Source of the DNA: Toxotes chatareus
Taxonomy: Eukaryota; Chordata; Actinopteri; Toxotidae
DNA: 64,000 nucleotides
Direction: 5' to 3'
Assembly: GCA_016801885.1 (NCBI GenBank)
Contig: CM028891.1
Location: 11,577,517 to 11,641,516 of the forward strand
A program made the translations under genes and the position numbers. This document shows positions 57,096-64,000 of the stretch, one piece after another (position 1 is the stretch's first letter; each line of letters starts with the position of its first letter). The notes under the pieces were generated by a model. It saw nothing but the letters and a program-made list of their open reading frames with translations, searched no databases and had not been told where the DNA came from.

Positions 57096-60000
57096 GACCA
57101 TTACCACATTCAGAGCACCAGTCTCTGTCTATTTGGGAACTTGTTGATAAATTATGATGTGCTAGAGACATGCTGTGATGTACAGACAGACCAATCAAGC
57201 TTATTGTGTCAGTCGCTCTGTCTCCCTGAAGCATGTCTGGTATGTAAACAAAGAGGTGCCACAAGACTGGAGAAATATGTTCATCATGACCTCCTCCTCC
57301 TTCTGCTTAAGCCCATGGAATGTGTGAATCATACAAACACACACAAGAATGTGCACCTACACCCCTGGACACACACCCACACGCAACAAAAAATATTCTG
57401 CACGGTGACAACTACAACAACAAAATACAAAACAAAAAGAAAAATCAACTTAGTGGCTGTTCTGGAGGACTTAACTTCTTGTCCATGAAAGCCTGAAATT
57501 TGAAATTGACAGCTCATTCTCGACCTTTGAAACTGCAACTGCGAAAACAATCTCACCACAAGGTCAGGAATACTCACTTGTTTTCAGTCACATTTTTAAT
57601 TTGAGATTAAAAAAAGACCAGGAATGCGATTCAAACCAAAATATTACAAAACATTGAGATGTTTTCCTAAAGGCTAAATTAATGCTATGATCTATTTTAG
57701 GTAGGGAGATTCAAATAAATGCTGTGATGCTCTACTGAATATGTTTGCACTAAACTTTAAAACAATGTGCTTGTTGCTTTCTAAAAACCTGCAGACACAA
57801 CCACTTAATGTTTGCGTTTATGTTTAACACCTGTTTCAGGCTTTCATTTATTGTTTTTGGATTACGTACAAGGCAAACAGGAAATTTGTTCTTATATTTT
57901 TTTTTCCCTCTCTGGTTTTTATCTCTGAACAGAAGCCGGCTGCACCTGAGAATTCAACATTATCAGCTGAGCCCTGCGCTGCACCCACAGGACCACGGCC
58001 CACAAAGCAGTAACCACTAATGCTGAACAGATGTTCATCAGCTGCTGAAATGGGATGAACTCTTCCCGCACAGTGGCTGGTTTCATTGGGGCTTTAGCTG
58101 CATTAAGGCGTCACTGCAGTTTATTCGCTTGCTGCGGTATAAAATCACATGATAACAAGGTAAACGGTCATGACCTAAATTCAATGCCTGGCTCCGCAGC
58201 AGGGGAGATGGGTTTGTAACATATTACACAAATTCTAAAACAGAATATGTGTGCGTAAGAGGTATTAGTACCGGGCTACTGTTTTTAATGCGTATGTGAT
58301 TTGACCGAGCTGTGGTAACTGATTCTCCTCTTGCTCTCGATTGGTAGAGTAAAAGTGCTTCTGTGACCCACAAAGAGATTGAGGGGGATTGAGGGAGCCG
58401 TATGGAGTTCCTGTGACTAACCCGGCTACACAGATGGGCTATGTGGGAGGACAAGGTCACCAGATTTCTGAGAAACAAGAAGAGAAAGAGCGATTGGGTT
58501 TACTCAGAATTGACAGTGACTTCAGTTTTCCTTTCTGTAACATAGGCAGGTATTTGGTATGAGGGTCATGCGAGCTGGAAGCCTTTATCTGGGTGGACAG
58601 CAGCTTGGAACCTGCATTACCATATCATTAGCATTTTTCACTGGGGATATGGTTTATCAAACCATACAGCAATCAGTGTGGGGGAGAGAGGAAAGCTTAA
58701 TCAGCCAGGGGATAGGAGGACATATGGCTGGCTGATTAGACCAGCATTCACCTGCTGACTGAGATCCACATCCTGAATTAAGATGCCTTGGTCCCAGCAG
58801 GAGAGGGATGGCATCCGGAGCTGTTCAATGCAACTGTTAGACATGCATCTCCTTAGCAAGATCAAAATTCGGCTTATAATTCAGGGTCATGCGGTACGAA
58901 GGAGACAGCTCAGATGCACAGGCTGACGGAAACGTAATTCACAGCAGCAAGGTTATATGATGTGTACGTGTTTTATACAACAGACTTCTTGTATAAATGG
59001 TGTGTTTATGTAAGTGGTCCAGGCAGTGTGGGTCAGTAGACCTAATCCTATGTGTGTCGAGAGTGGCTGTCTTATCCAGAGCCATTTGATTAACTTAGCA
59101 CAGGTCATTTGCTGAGGTGACCCATAAAGTAGCTCAGACCTGACTTACTTTCTATTGTATGAGTTTACAGATGGTTTTAATGATGACTGTTACTTTTTAC
59201 TGTCACTTTAAAGCGAGACTGTGAAAAAACCCCCCCACAAAATTACACATTCTTCCTCTTACGAATGAAAAGTTGAACTCCTTTCAGTGCTTTGCAGGTT
59301 TTGCTGTTATAGCCTTACTTTGTCTAGTATGACTAGTAGCTTATGGTGGCTACGTTTAGCATACGTCAGCTAACTTCTAGTGTGATATTACTGTGCAGCG
59401 GACATTTCTTGGTCAGTTTGCTGAATTTATGACTCTTTTCTGCTTGTTTGCTATAGTGTCTACCGCTGTTCAACAAATGCTACAGAGCCAATAGCAGCCG
59501 CTGTTGCTGCAGTTGTGGGTTGAAGGTAAATATTAAAACATGGTGCAACAATAGGGTGAGTAGAGAACACTCACAAAGTTACCAAACTGGCTCAGTTATG
59601 TAACTGTCTATCTAAACTTTGCTAATGTTAACTAATATTATCCTGCAGCGGCAAAACCTTTGAGTGTAGTGAACTAAAACAAACAGGAATTCAGTCCCAT
59701 GAAAAATCATGGTACTTTATCACACTGATGCAACAGTCCTGTAAATCCAATATAGCCATAAAGCAGTCTTGATTATTGATTTGTAGCTTTGCACACAGTG
59801 GCCTAACACAGCCGGAGATATTAAAGGGATTGCAACCTTGGCATAAAGTACAGCAAATTCTTTTTTTTTTTTTTTTTTATTGTATCATCATATCAGCACA
59901 GTCCTGTTTACCAATCTGTATCTGTTTTGGAAGCAGGATTCTTAGCTTCTCTGATGAGAGCCAAGACCGCCCCACCGCACCCCACCCCCTCCCAAACTGA

Positions 60001-60200
60001 CCCTTCCTCTACAGGGCCTCTGCAAATTCAGAGTTACATTCCCTTAAGAGGACATGCCATCACTACTTATTACACACACGGGGAAAGGCAGGGGAAAATA
60101 AGTAGGCCATGCTAGCATTATCTGTTTTTCATGCCGTGAAGTTGGTTCGGAGCAAAGCCGACAAGGGCTTCACGTCCGGTGGGGGGGATGTCAGAGGTGG
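57096..60200. other. gene-poor interval
   Basis: No convincing gene. A splice-acceptor-like site at 57931-57932 precedes a 26-codon open stretch. A near-palindrome lies at 58648-58666. A diverged repeat may occupy about 59210-59850, with a poly(T) run at about 59860-59878. Confidence 0.4.
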
Positions 60201-63200
60201 TAAATAGACAGTGACATGTCTTAATGTATACTGAGCTGAGGAATGACACCCTGCATTAAAAATCCTGCCGTGCACAAGTATGAGTGCTGCAAGGAGCTGA
60301 TTTGTTGAGATACTCCATATCTACCGCAGAGTTGTTCATTTGGATTTATTGGTCCTTTGAGGTTTATATTTGTGTGTGTTCTTTGAAATTCTGACAGGCA
60401 TTTTCCTCTTCATGAGCTTCCTAAATTCTTTTTTTTTTTGGAGTGGGTTTATTTTTCAATTAGTGCAGCCGGGGAATGCCTTCAGTAAGCTGATGTTCAG
60501 GTATGGTGAGAGCTGTCCAAGATAACAATCAGTCAACAGATGGTCCACTGACCTCCCCATATGTGATTAGGCTTTTTAGTAGAGGCTTTCAGAAGATCTC
60601 TCATTTACTGCCTATTATGCTATCCGTGGCTCAGTGTATTAGAGTGATAGGCACTGGCACAGATTCGTCCTGCCGCATGACACAGTGCACGCATGTGTTT
60701 TATAGCTGATGTCTCAGAAAACATGAGCCGCTGTAGCGTAACAAAGGAAAACTGATAAACATGTCTGTATTTCTCGTGTATCAGCCGACCATGCAGCGGG
60801 GACCTGCGAAACTAAATTTGTCATTCAAATATTTGTAAAATATTAAGGGGAATTTCAAACAGGAAGGGACGGTCTTTTGTCTCATAATCCCGATAATCTT
60901 TGTGAAATCCCTCTGTATCGACTTGCGTTAAATATTCAGCAGAAGATCCAGCTGGCCGTTATTAAATGTTAAAGGGGCGTAAGCCTAATTAGGCGAAGAA
61001 GTCCACTCCTGGGACAGTCCTGGGTGAGAAGCCTTCCGGCTGGCAGATTCCCGACCACCATGCAAGAAAGCAACGCTAACTCAGCCTCACTTAACCTCTT
61101 GCAGGGCTTTTTTTTTTTTTTTGTCCAGGGTTCAATTATTTAACAAGCACCAGTTTAGTTCAGGGACTAAATGTTACTTTTGCTGGCTATTTTGTCGAGC
61201 CTCATAAAATCCATGACTCAACTTGCGAGTGCAGACATTTGTCACCAAAGTGTCACCGCTTCAAACTGGTGGAACAGGGTTAAATGAGCAAACGAGTCCA
61301 CGTGTGTCATGTGTGTGGGTCAGACACAGCGTCTCTCTCTGACTCAGGTCATTCATAGTGAAGAGTAAAAAAGAGTTACACCCTCAGTGCCGTCTCACAC
61401 ATTGGACAATGCTGAGCGTTGATGGGGCACCACAGTCCTTCTTTGCATCATCTGAAATCCGCTCACATCCCTTGTTTCCGGGGAAAACTCCTGGACAAGG
61501 GCAAGGGAGTGATAAAGAAAAAAAAAAAAAAAACTTCATACATTGTCCATTTTTCCATTATAACATAGATACAATGGTGCATTCATCAGACTACACTCAG
61601 TGCTAATTTCCCTGTAGGCAACGTGCTCCATTTCACTCTCTGTGTCTGCCTTTAAAAGCTACCCCCCCCACACACACACACACACACACACTCCCTCCAT
61701 CTCCTCTACTTCCTCCTGTTCAGCAAAATGCTGATATGTGCGTAAGAGTGCTTATTTTTCTCATCCATTACCAGATTAATTAACGTGTGGCTCTTGCCAA
61801 TGCCCAGACGGATCCTCAATACTTCAAATGAGCTTAATCACCATGCACTCCCTAATCTCGTGCTAATTTAAAGAATTGCCTGGAACATACTGATGACTGG
61901 ACTCTCCCAATTTTCTACCAGAAAGCTTTATCTGGAAAATTCCCGGCGCTGACTAGTTCCGCTCTGGCACCGTCAACCGCTCTACTGTATTTCATGTCGA
62001 GTAGAGCTATGTGACAGGGCTTTTTCGTTTGGATACGGTGCTTAAAGATTTCACTGTGTTCTGTGACATGTAATGCTCCCTGTGCATGGGGATAGGCTTG
62101 TGTTCTGGGGAGATAGTGCACTGCGCGCTGCCTTCTAAGACGCAGTGTGGTGTGTGTGCACACTAAGGCAGGCATTCTTGTAGCTCTTTGTTGTCCACAT
62201 GTCATGATGGATTTGGTCATTGCCAGCAGTGAGCGAGACTGACACGAGAGCATGCAGTATGCCTCCAGGAAAACACAAGCTCAGCCTATTGTGCCTATTT
62301 CACAGCACTCATTCCCCACCGCAATATCCCACTGTCTAATATGCGGCAGGCTCACGGTAGAATAATGCAGATTAAATCAAAACCTGCATGCTTAAATCAT
62401 ATTACTCCTCAAGTGTTACGCCATTTTCATTCTCCTTGATTCAGTTTGATTAATTGGTGCTTTATCTCCTCATTAATTGTTTACCATTCTGTGTTATTTT
62501 AGTATTCCCCTGGCTTAATAATCTAAATGGGTGCTTATTGAAATGCATATAATGCTTCCAGGCTCATTTATCAGCTAATTCCAGAGGGGGACATATATGC
62601 CGAACTGGTATCCGTGAGACCAGGGGATAAGAGAATAAATAAATTATTAATAGATAGATGAATTTGGATTGGTAAACATATTTTTTTCTCTGTTAATGTA
62701 AATATACGCAAAATGTTCAAACGCTGAATGTTTTGTATCCAGGTGTTAGACTACTCTCGGCTTTCCCTGTGTTTTTGTACCTGGAGTCTGGCAGCTGATA
62801 CCCATTGTGCCCAGGGGTCTCAGCACCCTGACCCACAATCCTCTGCTACTGTGTTACACACTGAGTCCACAGAAAAAGCTATTAATCCTCTCGATACTCC
62901 CAAATCAGCCGGCTCATATTTGCATAAAGATATCAAAGAGACTGAAGGGGAGCAGTGCAGGGCTTAGAGTATATACTCTGCAATATGCTTCAAGTCTCTG
63001 CCTGCTTAACAGTTTCCCAGCTCTCACCTGTTTCTTTTTCTTTGCTCGCTTTTTAGTCCAGTTTCTAAACAGGTCCCAGGAACCCTTTCTGAGGATGTGC
63101 TTGTACAACAGCATGAGGATAGATTTGTTTAAAGTGGCAAATCGCCTGATTCATCAGGAAGGACAAAACCCCTATTGATGCCATCCATCTCTGACAATTG

Positions 63201-63300
63201 AAAAGCCCCACGAATAAATCATTCATCCTGCTGTCAGTTAATGTAACGTGCGAACAACATGCATGCACAAGACACTTAATGGATCCTCAATGGGGGGAAA
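60201..63300. promoter_or_regulatory. candidate conserved non-coding element cluster
   Basis: Several blocks have the texture of deeply conserved vertebrate enhancers: moderate GC, few simple repeats and dense homeodomain-type TAAT cores. Examples: GCCTAATTAGGC palindrome at 60983-60994; 'gattaattaacg' near 61774; the block 62400-62600 with repeated 'taatt' cores; and ATTTGCAT (octamer) at 62918-62925 next to a TCF/LEF-like ATCAAAG at 62932-62938. A (CA)n tract at 61669-61691 and poly(T)/poly(A) runs interrupt it. Function and target gene are inference; conservation cannot be tested here. Confidence 0.35.
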
Positions 63301-64000
63301 TAGCTGGGAATCGACCCATCCTTGCAGTCCTTGTGCGTGTGCGTGTGTGTGCAGGGAGGGATGTATTTGCATGGATGCGTGTGTGTGTGTGTGAGAGAGT
63401 GTTTGTGGAGGAGAATGGCATTGGCCTTGTCTTTGGTTTATGCGTGGCTGACCGTGTTGAAGCCTAAGGCCAGTTCAAGAGAGAGAGTGGGGTCACATTC
63501 TGCTGCTGCTGGGTGGAAGCCCACTGGATTGCCCCTGCCGTGCTGCAAACACCCCCAAGGCTCAGGCAGGGGGACAGGAGTATGTGTGCATGTCTCACCC
63601 CCCCAAGCACCATCTGCTACCCCACTACTGAGCCACCCAGGATGGGGCTTGAGGAGGGGCAGCTGGGGGTGCTGTAGGGGAGGAAGGACTTAAAGTAGCC
63701 TCAGCACTGGTGTGTCTCCTTCAAATCCTATCCTGCAGGATTCTGTTCAACAAGATGTGCTCAGACCTGTGCACAAGACCCAGAGCGTGCAGTTACAATA
63801 TTGGACATTAGATCCTGATTAACACAATGTGGAAAATGTAATGGGCTGTGTAGACTCCTGCTGAGATCGGGATAGAATTACCAAGGAAGGGGCAACACAA
63901 TGTAATCCTGCTCTCACAATACAGGCATGCACTGGTCCTTTACAGCAGCCACCGGGGGAGGCACTGATGATTTTTCATTAGCAAACTCAGTAGGAGCTTG
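63301..64000. other. non-coding end of window with GT tracts
   Basis: GT-rich tracts at about 63337-63352 and 63379-63393, then a GC-richer stretch. The 123-codon forward frame (63322-63693) begins in the GT repeats, is Cys-Val-rich for that reason, and has no family resemblance. No gene is called. Confidence 0.5.

Noticed and set aside
57042..57488. 148-codon forward frame
   Set aside because: It starts within a dispersed repeat and ends in CA-rich low-complexity DNA.
63322..63693. 123-codon forward frame
   Set aside because: Begins in GT microsatellites; the Cys-Val pattern is a repeat artefact.

Overview
The window is vertebrate nuclear DNA, most likely from a teleost and probably a spiny-rayed (percomorph) fish. 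It has multi-exon genes with GT-AG introns, many CA/GT and AT microsatellites, and several decayed interspersed repeats of kinds I recognise from percomorph genomes. No operons, CRISPR arrays, rRNA or tRNA genes were seen. Gene symbols rest on protein-family recognition and gene order, not on a database search.

Layout. (1) 1-15.8 kb, + strand: the 3' two-thirds of oxsr1, the WNK-activated kinase OSR1. It covers 14 coding exons (4523-13489) and a long 3' UTR; the first part of the kinase domain lies before base 1. Its introns hold an interspersed repeat, two inverted-repeat DNA transposon relics, a retroposition-like insert and a roughly 160-bp AT microsatellite. (2) 17.5-20.6 kb, + strand: a complete ten-exon SLC22 organic-anion-transporter-type gene, best called slc22a13. 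A dead tandem copy of its last exons follows at 21.5-22.1 kb. (3) 22.9-33.4 kb, - strand: a Xin actin-binding-repeat gene, best called xirp1. It has six small N-terminal exons, a 4.9-kb giant exon ending in its own stop, and two further exons encoding an intact LIM domain. (4) 33.4-64 kb: about 30 kb with no convincing protein gene, holding repeats, microsatellites, and several stretches that look like candidate conserved regulatory elements, densest at 60-63.3 kb.

The kinase, transporter and Xin gene match human 3p22 content (OXSR1, SLC22A13, XIRP1), although in human many genes separate XIRP1 from the other two. OXSR1 relays WNK signals to cation-chloride cotransporters, SLC22A13 is a plasma-membrane organic anion carrier, and XIRP proteins bind actin in striated muscle. 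They are neighbours by ancestry, not members of one pathway.

The main observation is the architecture of the Xin gene. All splice phases allow two products: a protein of about 1933 residues carrying the giant Xin exon, or a LIMA1/EPLIN-like protein of about 388 residues in which the giant exon is skipped and the LIM exons are used. To my knowledge mammalian XIRP1 has no LIM exons, while a comparable switch is known for mammalian XIRP2.
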